Shown: in pieces, positions 12,801-24,319 of the stretch
Layout of the letters: each line of letters starts with the position of its first letter
Numbering within the stretch: position 1 is the first letter of the stretch
NCBI GenBank assembly: GCA_014529385.2
Contig: CM043953.1
Span: 116,698,049 to 116,762,048, forward strand
Direction: 5' to 3'
DNA length: 64,000 nt
DNA from: Adiantum capillus-veneris
Taxonomy: Eukaryota; Streptophyta; Polypodiopsida; Polypodiales; Pteridaceae
Translations under genes and position numbers: made by a program
Notes under the pieces: generated by a model
Database searches by the model: none
What the model saw: the letters and a program-made list of their open reading frames with translations, nothing else
What the model was told of the DNA's origin: nothing

Positions 12801-13860
12801 CCACAATTTTATGCTTTCTCAAGGCTACAAACGTAGTGAGTTCGATCACTGTCTATATACAAAGAAGGCTAAGGATGGAAGTTGGCTGATCCTTATTTTG
12901 TATGAGGATGACATGTTGATTGCTGGCAAGCACTTGGAAGAAATTTCAGCTTTGAAGTCAAAGATGGCAAAATCGTTTGACATGAAAGACATGGGTGAGG
13001 CAAGTCATATACTTGGTATGCGCATTGAGAGAGACAGATCAAAGAAGTTGATTTGGTTATCTCAAACAGAGTATATTGACAAGGTTTTGCAACGTTTCAA
13101 TATGGAGAAGGGAAAGGCATTGAGTCTTCCATTGCCACCATATGTGAAACTTAGCAAACAAGATTGTATTGTGTCTAAGGAAGAACAGGCTGAAATGGAT
13201 AAGATTCCATATGCGTCTACAGTGGGTAGTTTGATGTATGCAATGATTGCCACTCGCCCAGACATTGCATTTGCAGTGGGAGTAGTAAGTCGATACATGT
13301 CAAACCCAGGCAAGAAACATTGGGAGGTAGTGAAAGGAATATTGAGATACCTGAAAGCTACAAAGAGTCTGCGCATATGTTATGGGAGTCATGAGCTAAG
13401 TGTAAAGGGTTTTACAGACTCAGATTATGCAGGTGACTTAGACAACCGAAGGTCTACGTCAGGGTATGTCTTTACATTGGCTAGTGGAGCAGTATCATTA
13501 CGTTCTAGATTACAAGATTGTGTTACTCAGTCTACTACAGAGGCTGAATATGTTGCAGCATCAGAGGCATGCAAAGAATCAATTTGGCTTAATCAACTAG
13601 TAACAGATTTGGGAATCAAAGAAGAGATGCCTGTGTTATATTGTGATAGTCAAAGTGCTATACAATTGGCTCGCAATCCAGTTTATCACTCAAAGACAAA
13701 GCATGTGGATGTGAAGTATCATTTCATCAGGGAAATGCTCGAGGATAAGCAACTTCAGCTTGTCAAAGTTCACACCACAGAAAATCCTGCTGATCTACTT
13801 ACAAAAGGACTTCCCTCAGAGAGCTTTGCGCATTTTCGCAAGCAGTTAGGTGTAGGGTAG
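9880..13860 (+). pseudogene. Copia-1 gag-pol polyprotein, inactivated
   Basis: The frame starts at ATG 9880 but has a TAG at codon 5 (9892), then runs open to about 11765. Domains: gag; CCHC zinc knuckle (10582-10623); protease, whose active site reads DLGAS instead of D-S/T-G-A; integrase zinc and catalytic core; RT; RNase H ending near 13860. An extra G at 11765-11767 shifts the frame and a missing base near 12003 restores it. Catalytic lesions: integrase CxxC begins with R (11311), the catalytic Glu is Lys (11698, GVAKR), and the RT YVDD box reads YEDD (12901-12912). The two catalytic Asp of integrase (11401, 11590) remain. The element cannot mobilise itself. Several lesions are C-to-T or G-to-A, as expected from deamination of methylated DNA. 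Clade assignment (Tork-like) is only a guess. Confidence 0.93.
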
Positions 13861-13949
13861 TACATCACTTCTCTACATCTCTTGTATTTTAGCTTGTATA
13901 GTAGCTTCTCTCACACTTAAAGTACCACATTGGACTTTAAGTGGGAGGT

Positions 13950-14149
13950 TGTTGGGGTATAAAGCCCAATGTGGTCGCCCAGGTAAGTGGGTGGACCGCC
14001 AGGTATGTACACATATTCTTTTGTAAAAACCTAATAAGAACTCACTATGCTCTACACATTACAGTAGAGCGAGTTCACCATATCGTCGTGCTCTTCTTCT
14101 CGCACTCTCTCTCTCTCTCTCGCGTCGCACTTCCGCTCGTACTCCTTCA
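13950..14149 (+). repeat. 3' LTR of Copia-1
   Basis: 200 bp, preceded by the purine tract GTGGGAGG (13941-13948) and followed by the target duplication TTGAA. Confidence 0.97.
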
Positions 14150-14154
14150 TTGAA

Positions 14155-16400
14155 AGCCTAACTTTTTGATCCATGAGGGTTCTTTGATGTAGAGGCATAC
14201 GCTATCACACCTTCTTTGCTAATCGGTGGAAGGTCCAGTTTAGCTTTACCTTTGTCTGCAAGATTTGTCTTTGATTCCTGTGACTTTTGCAACTTTGAAT
14301 CTATCATTAACGGTACCTGTAAATGTTGCTTGCTACCTCTTGAAAAAGAGAGTATTAGCACTGTATCTTCTTTGTAGGCCTTGTGTTGATCTAACGACTG
14401 ATAAGCAGTTCCTTTAAAGGCTTCACCTAAAACTTCACCTGCTCTTCATGATTTGGAATGCTAAGGGTAGCAACCTTTTTTTTTTTACCTGTATGCAAAC
14501 CTAGCATTGTTTTGCTATTATATTTACATGGAGTAATCTCTAGAATGCTCTGGATGTTTTTTGCAACCATATTGTACTTTGCTTCTACTACTGAGAACTA
14601 CAGCTATTCTCATTGTTGGTTCTATTGAAGATTTTTGACCTGCTTTTGCCATGGTCTCATCTTGATCTAATTGTGTCTCCATGGAGGGTGGTTTGAGACT
14701 TTGTTTTCCAATCTGACTTACATCAACTGATTTAGTTGGCAATGAGTAATTGTTCTTCTTAACTTTTGCTTTGATGGCATTCTCTGCTCAATAGCTTTCG
14801 TGGTTGCTCTTTGCTCTGTTTGATTTGCACTTGATATTGCCTGATTTTCTTTAAGCTCTTTTGAGGTTCTAATTGATGGAGATGAATCATCTTCAATAAG
14901 ATCTGCTTTGATATAAGTCTCCATTTTAATTGTGTTTAAGGACCTTGTGCTATCCTTCGCGGGTGACCAGTCTTGGTCTTCATTCTTTGTTGTCTTTGAT
15001 GATTGCATCCTGTTTTCATTCTATATCTCTAACATCTTCTGGGCCATTGGCATTCCCATTATGATGTCGGTTGGCATATCCTTTGCTATGATCACGTGTA
15101 ATTGAGCTATGATGATTTGTGAGCTAACTTCAATGGTGGTGGAGACGATTCCCCAGCATTCTGCTCGTTTATCTCCAGATATGCTCACAAACTCAAGAGC
15201 ATTTTCTTTTGTGGTTGGCCACATTTTTTCCAAGTGCAAAAGGACATGAGGTTCTTGTCTAGCTGAAAATCTAGCTTTACTTCACTTGACAACGTTTCTT
15301 CGTTCTCACTGGTGATGTTGCACTTGATCTTCTCATGATTTCTTTCTGTATTGAGTGCTTTTGTGGTGGCGGTGTCCATGGGTTGAACTTTTTCTACATT
15401 GGCTTTGTTTTGATCACCTGCTTTCGTTGATGTTGGCTCGTTTTATAGTAATACCGCACCTTTTTCTTCCAATTGCTGAGCATTGTGTGCCTGCATTTGA
15501 GTAACGTTTGATCTTAGAAGATCCACTGTACTTTCTGGCAGAATCTGTCTCTTTGAAGGAGATTTTGGTGGTGACCTTTTTGTATCTTTCTGGACTTTAG
15601 CTTTCGTTGATCTTGATTTTTTTTGTCACCTGTTCTGGCAGCTTGACGCTTCGCATCATCTTCAGATAGTCCTTGACTTCAGGTTTAGCATCCATAGGGG
15701 CTTGTACAAGGTCATGAACCTGCTGAGAATCATTGCCATTTGCATCTCGATATGCATATGCGAGCTTGGTCTCATGCAGTTGCTTGAGTACTGTGGGATT
15801 TGTCGGCTTTTGGCTTTTGCTTGTGGAGATCATCTGAAACTTTTGCCCTTGATGTTCTTCATAGAAGAATTTTTTTGCAGATTAAATTTCTAGCAACCAT
15901 ATGATCTTCCAATGGTTTTTGCTTTGAAGGAGTCTGCTGGCTAGAAGTTCTTAGGCTTCTATCTGGTGTAGCATTTTCTGATACTAGAGCTGAGCTTGAT
16001 AGATTTACAGCTCCCCCCTTCCTAGGGTGATCAATATAGCCATCTCTATTATGAGAATATAAATTGTTTGGCTCTGGTTTAGTCTCACCTTTTGGGATTG
16101 TGAAGGCACACTTTGGATAGCATTGTTGATGTTTGGCATATGTAAACCTTCTCCATAGTTTTCTATGTATCTCCATGAAACATGACAAATTATTCCCCAA
16201 GTCAAGCTATAAATAGCATTATCTTTTCCATGATGTTGTCTATCCCATGGGTCTCCTATGATATGAGCTTCTGTGGTTTCAGGACCCAAGGCACCATAGA
16301 TGCTAGACTCTCGTCTATATCTACGACTGTTTTGGCCAAAGTATATGCTCGTTTGGTCACAACATCGAAGTTTGATTTTCGATGGAGGAGGGTTTGGCTC
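14155..16400 (-). pseudogene. element C internal coding remnant, possible protease region
   Basis: The minus strand has a chain of ORFs of 60-110 codons in shifting frames, rich in Lys, Gln, Thr and Ser. One (15239-15021) contains ISGDKRAECWGIVSTTIEV followed by DMPTDIIMGMPMA. This resembles the C-terminal half of a retroviral-type aspartic protease (the hydrophobic-IMG-x-P turn), but the catalytic D-S/T-G box is not seen. The rest is low-complexity and unrecognised. No RT signature was found here, which supports the RT-less reading of element C. Confidence 0.45.
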
Positions 16401-17654
16401 TTAACAGATTTCTGAGTTCACTCGGGTAATATCCTTTAGCTCTAGAGAGAATGGACTATAATAGATTCTTTCCTCTAAAATGAACCATCCTTTCTGATCT
16501 ATCACTGGACGCACTTTTATGAGCTGGTATGTGGGCCGTTCAAACAGTGGTTGATCCTTTTTGTATAGTTCTCCTTTTTGGTCTACATAGTGTGCATATG
16601 AATTATGGGTGCCATACAATGCTAACATCATTCTATTTGATGTGTCCCTTAGACTTGTGAATAATTGCACACTTGTGGCAGTGGGACGCAAAATCATTTA
16701 CAAACCTAACAGTCTTTTCAACCTTTGGTGATATCTGGACACCTTGACTAAATTCATGCAAGAATTTGTTGTTCAAAGAATCAATTTTAAGCTTTTCAGG
16801 TGCATGTGCATCTTTATGCTGATTTTGAACTTGCAATGTTTTGAATTGTGCTTCTAATGGTAATGCAAAATCATCTGATTGCATTAAAAGTGACAAGTTA
16901 AATGCACTTACATCGAGATTTGCATTTCCAATTTGCTATGTACCTTGCTTGGTGGTTGATGTGTCCTTGTTGTTTGGGTTTCTTGGACAATCTTCAGAAA
17001 AATGTCCACCTCTTCGTCCACAATCTGGGCAATACGCCATGACTGGTGGTATTCATTTGGTTCTGTCATGTCAAGCTCTAGTTGAGAAGTTTCTGCTTCT
17101 ATGTTGACGAAGTTGTCGGCATCTTCTTTTAAAACACTAAGCATCAAGTTTTAGAATGCTCCATCTTGACCTTTGTACCATCTTTGGCTCAGTTCTCCAA
17201 ATAGACTAGCTTCAATTGGTTGATCTATTGGATCTTTCATTTTTGGTTCTTGATTATACATCTGACCATTGTAGTCCATGTACAATGACCCTGATTGCAT
17301 ATGCACTAACTGTATGTTTTGTTGGCTTGTGCAGATTTCTAGATAAACACTTGGATTGACTATCTGAACTTCTATCTGCAGTTCATCTTTGAGCTTGCAA
17401 TACCTGGCTCCTCTGAATTCTGTGAACGTCTGGGAGTTCTCTAAATCTGGGTTTACTCTTATCAATAAGATCTTGGCTCCTGTGTTGCTTTTGTTGCTCA
17501 TTATATATATATGGCCTTCTAAATCTACATATAAGACTTTATCTCCATTGTAGCCATATATTTGTAAAATCTGCTCTGTTGCACTTGTACCTATGTTACC
17601 ACTGCTACTGGCTTGCTCTATTGTACTTGAACTCTCAGCTCGAGATGAGTCCAT
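16401..17654 (-). pseudogene. element C gag-like region with zinc knuckle
   Basis: Three ORF segments read on the minus strand. The first (17654-17151, 167 aa) starts MDSSRAESSS and ends at a TAA, after which the same frame continues. A second frame from 17042 carries CPDCGRRGGHFSEDC, a CCHC-type zinc knuckle typical of nucleocapsid, then ORF 16896-16633 with a CHKCAIIHKSKGH cluster, then ORF 16697-16401. The order (N-terminal domain, then knuckle) fits a Gag. It starts about 3 kb inside the 5' LTR, after the repeat-bearing leader. No match to a named gag family from memory. Confidence 0.55.
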
Positions 17655-18060
17655 GTCGACTAGTTCTATAAAATCTGTCTCCTAGCAGATTTTGGTATTG
17701 ATTAGCAAAAAAATTATGCTCGGGTTTGATAAGACTGCTTTTGCCAAAGTACTTTTGGCAGTTGATTTCTCTTAGACTCACAAGAGTTGATTAACTCTAG
17801 CTCAAAAGTGTCAGAATTGATTGCAGCCTTTGAAATGATGAAAATCTAGGCTTTGAATAACCTAACCTACAAATTAGATTGTTATCCTTTTTTTCCACTT
17901 GACTTGAATTCAGCTCTTGTTAAGCTCCCAATTCTTTGCCTGCAACCTGGTTCTTCAATCCGAGCTAAGTGAGTCAGCAATTGAGATTTCCAACTTCTAT
18001 CCTTGCAAGGAGCTAAAGGACTACTCTGCAACTTGAAAACTAAGTTATCATGTATTAATT

Positions 18061-20060
18061 TTGATCCGATGGCCAGTGGCCTTGTATCATGTTGTTCTAA
18101 CATTATACAAGCTCGAAAGTCCAAAATCTTGTTTCTGGGGCTCAAAAGTAAATAATCCCAATTATTTAGTTTTCTCAGTTTCTACACTTTTTAGGCTTGT
18201 TTTTCCAAGTAATTACCTTGTTGTGGTCTCTAGACAAGTTTGGTTGAGTTTGATCAAGATTTGTCCAAGTTATCAATTGTTTAGTGTTCGCAGACTCTAA
18301 TTCCAAGAATCTGGCTTAAGTCTCAATTTTGTGATCCAAATTTCACCAAATTTGATTTGTGGAGTCTACTTGATGTGCTTGACACTGTGGTATACTCAGT
18401 TGTGAAAAATTTCTCAATTTTGGAGCAAGTGTAAATGATCACGATTATTTACTATATGGATTTTTTTTTTTTAACATTTTTTTCTCTCAAAAGTAAATAA
18501 TCACGATTATTTACTTTTGGTAATTTTTGCATAATTTTGATCAACTGAGCATGTACACTTGTTTAACACATCAATATAAGCCTATGAGTCAAGTTTCACT
18601 GAATTTGAACAAGATTTACCAAGTCACACTCAATTTCTCGACAATCGGTACAGATTTCAGTTTTTGTAAAGTTTTTGGCATGTTTTGTGATCCAAACTCT
18701 ATGAGTCTTCACAAAAGATGTTTGTAATCATGCGTAGAGTCTCTGGTATCAACCTTGATCAATTTTGAGCCAATAGTAAATAATCGCAATTATTTACTTT
18801 TGACCTAAAATGAATAATTTTTTCAACTTTTTCATTGGATAGTCTTTTGATGATCTATTTTGAGCCTCTAAGTCAAGTTAAAACTTAATTTGAACAAGAT
18901 TCATCAAGTCAGACACAATTTCTCGACAATCAGTACAGATTTCAGTTTTTGTCAAATTTTTTGCCTGTTTTGTGATCCAAACCTATGAGCCTTCACAAAA
19001 GATGTTTGTAATCATGCATAGAGTCTCTGGTATCAACCTTGATCAGTTTTGAGTGAAAAGTAAATAATCGTGATTATTTCCTTTTGACCTAAAATGGACA
19101 ATTTTTTCAACTTTTTCAGTGTTGGACAATCTTTTTATGATCTATTTTGAGCCTCTAAGTCAAGTTAAAACTTAATTTGAACAAGATTTGTTCAAGTTAT
19201 CAACAGTTTTCTGTCCGTAGACTCAGTTTTCAAGAATCTGGCTTAAGTTTGAATTTTGTGATCCAAATTTCATTAAAATTGATTTGTGTGGTCTACTTGG
19301 TATGCTTGACCTTGTGGTATACTCAAATGTGCAAGATTGTCAATTTTTGAAGCAGATGTAAATAATTGTGATTATTTACTCCAGCTAAATTTTTGCAATT
19401 TTTTATCCCAATCTTGACACAAATCTCTTAAGGAACTCAAGTTGAGGTCTCTAGCCAAGTTTCATCAAGTTTGGACAATTTTTGGTCAAATGGTCATCAG
19501 TTTTCTATCCGCAGACTGACTTTGCGAATTTGGTCACAATTTTCAATCCAATGATCCAAATCATACCAAATTTGGTTTGTGGGCTTATTACAATATGGTA
19601 AAAACTAGTGGTATGCTAACTTAGTCAAAAAAGTTGAAAATGGGACAGATGTAAATAATCGCGATTATTTACAACTGGTAACTTTTTGCATCTTTTTGGT
19701 CAAGTGATCATGTATACATGTTTATCACATCAATATAAGCCTATAAATCAAATTTCATCAAGTTTGGACAAATTTTTTCCCAGTTTACACTCAAGTTTCA
19801 AAAAGTCAGTACAAACTTTAGTTTTTACCCAATTTTTTGCCAGTTTGGTGATCCAAATCTTTTATGCCTTTACAAAATTTGTTTGTATACATGTAATGAG
19901 TCACTGGTATGAGCCTTGGTCAAATTTGAGCTGAAAGTAAATAATCACGATTATTTACTTTTGGCCCAAAATGAACGTTTTTTTGAACTTTTTCACTGGA
20001 TAGTCTTTTCATGAGCTATTTTAAGCCTATGAATCAAGTAAAAACTTAATTTGGCCTAAT
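18061..20060 (-). repeat. leader tandem array of about 285-bp units with palindromes (element C)
   Basis: Eight copies of a palindrome of the form GTAAATAATCRYGATTATTTAC start near 18148, 18431, 18493, 18776, 19060, 19358, 19651 and 19937. Apart from one extra copy 62 bases on, spacing is 283-298 bases. The copy at 19651 is a perfect 22-base palindrome. Sequence between the palindromes is also repeated (for example TTTGTGATCCAAA and AAGTTAAAACTTAATTTG blocks). The array occupies the untranslated leader between the primer site and gag, and no ORF explains it. Confidence 0.88.
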
Positions 20061-20630
20061 ATGTCAAGAAAAAAAAAATAATCTGAGTTTTGGCAAGCTC
20101 TTGAAAATTTTACCTCAAAGTGTCCTTGAGCTTACCCATTGGTTCATACAACTTTTAAGCTTACTCTCCAGTCGGATTGAGTGGTTTGGAGTCTTTTCGT
20201 GCTATTTCTAGCCGTAGACCTAAAATTTTGCAACTTCCAATAACAACTCACAATGATTCTTTCAGAGAGAGCAATGTTTTGAAATCCACCTCGGATCCTA
20301 CTTGCCCTACTCCTAGATTCTCATGCAATGGAGTTGTGGAAAGTGTCCACAAACACTAGTTTTCTTGTCTTTTATGGTTTTCTGAGCATTGATCTTAACA
20401 CTTGTCTTGTCTACCAATCATCCTCAAAATCCTAATCTATTTCTACGATCCTATAATCCTAAAGGCACTCAGCAAGTACGATTACTTCCAAGCTACCTCT
20501 ACACAGCAAAAGACGACAATCTTAGGCTATGCGGTTTCTAAAAAGAAAGTTTTACTCTAGGTGAACCTAGAGGAAGTTAATGGACAACTACACAAGATGC
20601 TCGTGTTTTCCCTATTTTAGGTCTATTCGG

Positions 20631-20648
20631 TCCCTGACAGAGGCGCCA
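20631..20648 (-). other. element C primer binding site
   Basis: The minus strand reads TGGCGCCTCTGTCAGGGA two bases after the 5' LTR end. It begins TGGCGCC like Asp-type primer sites but continues differently, so the primer tRNA is uncertain. Confidence 0.7.
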
Positions 20649-20650
20649 AA

Positions 20651-21662
20651 TGTGGGACGTGTGTCTAACCTCACCATCCTATCTTATTGCAGTATTAGCG
20701 AGAACCACAATTAAATTGTCAATCCATGGGACGAAGCTGACTTGACTAGTGCATAGAGGATACAAGAGGTTGTCAATCTCTCGAAAAATAACTAACAACT
20801 CGCATCTAACTCAAGCTACACTCAAGTGACTGAAATCACCAAAAGCCAATCGCTCATCGGCAAACAAATCACATCCGTTACAGCATCAAATGACATCCAA
20901 ACGTAACCAAACTTCTAGGACATGTTTATAAGACTTAAGCACACATGCTTATGGTTTCAAACCCCACTTTAGGTCGTGCCAAAATCGCGTTTATTAACAG
21001 CAGTGGATTTTTGACCTAATCATTTTCGACCCAGAATGCATCTATATGCTTAGCAATGATGCCCCAATACCCCGCCTATGCTTAGCTTTTTCTTTGAAAG
21101 TGTAAGTTCCTAGTTATGATGAGATTAGGCCGCGGATTGGCGATGGAAAAAGCTACGAATTACTGTGAAATGCTTACATCAATGTATAGAGCTCTTACCT
21201 GCGGTTGCAATGCAACAAACACGACTGCAATGTGAAAACCGGGGAGGGAGTAGGAAGCGCGAGAAGGAGGGAGGTGAGCGTCGCTAGCTCACGCTGTGTA
21301 TTTCATTATCCAAAAATTAATTAAAAATTTACAAAGTTGGCCTTTATACCTTAGCCAAGGTCTAAAATGTGTAATGTTCGGCGCCCAAGACCTTTAAGGC
21401 TCCACACTTATTATATCTGCAACCTAGGTACACTAACTGTCCTATGCTTTATATCTTGGAGCTCTTATTGAGCCTGTAACACGTTACAATTATCATAATG
21501 GATAAATAAATCAAGAAATTACAATAATACATGGCCATTTTGGAAAAATGTGAAAAGTGTGTAACTCCAATCTTCACTACTTCTTCATATTCATCTTTGA
21601 TGTGCATCCCTACGTCTTTGGTCTTTAGCAGCTTCTGTTAACTGACGTCGGCTTAGTTAACA
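20651..21662 (-). repeat. 5' LTR of element C
   Basis: 1012 bp, TG to CA on either strand, paired with 5771-6768. The target duplication CCAAA follows at 21663. Confidence 0.92.
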
Positions 21663-21667
21663 CCAAA

Positions 21668-22431
21668 AAAATCATTTTTTGGAAATTTTTCAATAGGGAT
21701 TGGGTCTCTGGTAGTAATTAAGTGCCTATGCCAAATCTGAGGTGATTTGAATTGGTTTCGACTGAGATTGATAATAGTTTAGTGTCAGAGTCTACAGATC
21801 ACTGAAAGTGATGAAAATTTGTAAAAATAGACCCAGAGTTTATTGGACATGTCTTAACCAAAGGGAACCAACAAAAGTGGAAAATATTGCTTTTTTGACC
21901 CAAGAGCTATTAATCATGACAATTAATATCTTCTACTAGCCATAGAAAGATTTTTCCACATTTTTTGGTCACTAGTGTTAATAAACTCATCATACAAGTA
22001 TCCTAAAAAGTTGGGGTCAATTGAACATTGTTTGTTACTTGAAATTGAGTATTCTAGAGTTGAAGGTTGCAGATTGATGTGACTAACCATTTTGACAGGA
22101 TTGAAATCAAAGTTTGCATCAAGAGTTCCTGTATATCCATGTGATCCTCATACTAGCTTATACACTAGGAGATTGGAAAGAACTTTGGAAATTCCCAGAT
22201 TGAACTGATTGCATCTGAAACAGGCTGGTATTGGTACAGAATCCAAGTATTCCTTTTCATTGAGAAGATCAAGTGTTTATGTACCTAAGGTCATGCTATT
22301 TTGTTGTGAATCAAGGCTATAACTGAGAAACTAGGAGTAGAGTATTGACAGAAGAGAGTGTAAACCAAGGGAGACCATTAGAGATTATAGTGGAAGAAGT
22401 GTGAGACACTTACTCTGACTCAAGTTTTTAA
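21668..22431 (+). other. element A leader, second part
   Basis: Resumes the leader interrupted by element C. GCTATTAATCATGACAATTAATATC (21905-21929) is the next palindrome. With element C removed it lies about 260 bases after the one near 5749, keeping the period of the array. No ORF. Confidence 0.5.
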
Positions 22432-23270
22432 ATGCCTTCTTTTTTGACCCAATCGGGGACTGAAAACTCACTCAAATTCAAGCACATTTTGACCTTTTTT
22501 AGGACCAACAAGCATGATGTCCATATTTATCTAGATCTTGACAAGGAAAATATTGTAAGGGTAGATGACCATACCGTTGAGTCTGAAGAGGAAGTTAGAG
22601 CAAACAAGCAAGATACCTTCTACATGGACCAAAATGAGATACAATGCCTCAAGATACAAAATCTAGACACTATAGACAAATGGGGATTAGAGATTGACAC
22701 TTTGATTCCAAACATGACAATGAAAGAAGGACCACCAATGTTATAGTTAGAAGGATATGATTTGATAGACATTAAACCTCTAAAGTTCATACCCACTGAC
22801 AACCCAAGACTTCGAGTCTATTGTTGGGAAGACAACAATGTTATGGATATGGTTTGGATTCCTCATTCCAAACCAAGGCAGTTGTCACCCTTAAAAATCA
22901 TGTATATTTTCAAAAAAAGGGAGAAGGGTTTAGCAGAACTTCCCATCCACCTCTTTAGGGATTGTTGCAAAAATAATTTTTCTATGATGACTCCAAAGGA
23001 GATTGAACAGACAAAATACCAGGGAAACTCAATCCTAGAAGTTATTATGGGGACCATACCTAGAACAAAATAGAATTTGGGGCCAAACAAGAGAGTATTC
23101 GGTAGTATGGCTAACCAGCGGAGAAATACAGCCCGAAGCAATCACCTCAATGCTAGAAATGGGGGTAGAGGAGCGGAAACCACCTTTAATTGGGGAAGAA
23201 TGAGTGACACTAGGACAAGAAGAGGTCCACACAAGTCACACCTACCAAGCTACTAGTTTATATTCTTAAC
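22432..23270 (+). pseudogene. unrecognised retroelement ORF remnant (start of element B)
   Basis: Two plus-strand ORFs (22432-22746 and 22762-23073) nearly abut and end in a basic Asn/Arg/Gly-rich tail (23090-23260). An acidic N-terminal part followed by a basic tail is compatible with a Gag. I recognise no motif, and no LTR was found immediately upstream. Confidence 0.35.
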
Positions 23271-24319
23271 AAGACACAGGCAAGATCAGGTGTTTGATGC
23301 TCAAAATCAAAAGTCATATTAATATCTAAATCTATGGCAACACCGTGCAGTGGAAGGAACAGAAGAAAAAATACCTTGAGTCGAGGAAAATTAATCTCGT
23401 AGTTGTAATTGGCACCACCAAGGGTAATTATCCATGCTAATTACATCGATTGTCCAAGTTGAAATCAATCCAAAATTCTAGCCGTGCAGGTACTCTATTT
23501 GAACACGTCGTAGCCGAATCGGGTGTGACTGTTATTGCTTTCAACTACAATTAACTTGATAAATACGGTCGCCAATGAATCCCTTTGAGAAAATTTATCA
23601 AAATGCTGATTTTCTGCAGCAAGCACGCAGGAAAATTATGTACTTGCCGGCCCCTTTACCAATCAAACCCGAATATGTGCTCACGAAGTCCGGGTTCGAA
23701 ACTACAATGCTTGTTGCTTGATGCGGTGTGTGTAATCACCCTTAGGTTAATTTAAGTCCTCAGGCAAAGGGCCTTAGGCGTTTGTATGTGAACACAAGGC
23801 TTCAAAAATCCATAGCCGTCGAGCAGACAGTGCAAGAGCAAGGGAAGGTTGAGGGGGAGCGATGCGAGGCAAGTCGGGTGTCGCTACTGTGTCGAACTTT
23901 GCTCAGCATCTCGGGGCGCTCCTGTTGAGCTAGCCTGCGATCGTTTTGGTGCACCTTCACCCGGCGGCTCCCCTTGCCAAGCCCGCCTGCACATGGTGTT
24001 CGACCTCGTCGTCCCCCCTTAGCAAGAGACAGGCTCCACAGCTTCGACCTCGTCGTCCTCCCTTAGCAAGAGAAAGTGTCCATGGCATGCAATCATGCAA
24101 AGGCCTTGTATGGCTAGAAACACCACGCCCTCCTTTTCCCAAAAAAGAAACTTAGCTCTTGATACTAGTGTAAAGACTAGGGGAGACTAGTGCCTGGAAT
24201 CCACCTCCCAACCTCCCACTATATAGGCCAAGGTCCTAGCCCCTTTGCCCTAGCTGGATTCCCTTTCCATATTGCCTAGTCCGGCCCTTGGCTCGTCCAT
24301 GACTCCCTGGCCTTGCCAT
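23271..24319. other. unassigned, GC-richer block, possibly an insertion
   Basis: Base composition shifts to GC-rich at 23800-24150, with a local duplication (CAGCTTCGACCTCGTCGTCC resembling TTCGACCTCGTCGTCCCCCC about 50 bases earlier). The ORFs on both strands overlap each other and have no motif. A GGGTTCGAAAC at 23692 resembles a pol III B box, but no A box is seen. This may be a small transposon or solo LTR inserted in element B. Confidence 0.3.

Larger units (their letters stand above)
8664..14149 (+). mobile_element. Copia-1: complete but inactive Ty1/Copia element
   Basis: Two 200-bp LTRs (8664-8863 and 13950-14149) begin TG and end CA, differ at three positions (about 1.5 percent), and are flanked by the 5-bp duplication TTGAA (8659-8663 and 14150-14154). 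A GGTATCAGAG primer site follows the left LTR and a purine tract (AAGTGGGAGG) precedes the right one. The internal region has the Copia order gag, protease, integrase, RT, RNase H. It is inserted in element C. The low LTR divergence makes it one of the youngest elements in the window, yet the polyprotein is broken. Confidence 0.97.
5771..21662 (-). mobile_element. Element C: about 10.4-kb RT-less LTR element (15.9 kb with nested Copia-1)
   Basis: LTRs of about 1 kb lie at 5771-6768 and 20651-21662, flanked by a perfect CCAAA target duplication (5766-5770 and 21663-21667). The primer site beside the right LTR and the polypurine tract beside the left LTR both show that the element reads on the minus strand. 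In that direction the order is 5' LTR, primer site, about 3 kb of leader with tandem repeats, a gag-like region with a zinc knuckle, a possible protease remnant, Copia-1 (nested), about 1.9 kb of 3' sequence, polypurine tract, 3' LTR. I see no RT, RNase H or integrase motif outside the nested Copia-1, so this looks like a large non-autonomous (LARD-like) element. It is inserted in the leader of element A. Confidence 0.88.

Noticed and set aside
14155-17654. Endogenous pararetrovirus (caulimovirus-like) in element C
   Set aside because: Zinc knuckle and protease-like pieces exist, but LTRs with a target duplication are present and no RT or movement protein is seen.
18061-20060. CRISPR-like regular repeat array
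   Set aside because: Repeats are palindromes about 285 bases apart with repeated spacers, inside a plant LTR element; no cas genes.
23660-23740. tRNA gene or SINE promoter (GGGTTCGAAAC B-box-like)
   Set aside because: No A box at the right distance, no cloverleaf and no tail; a single short match is not enough.
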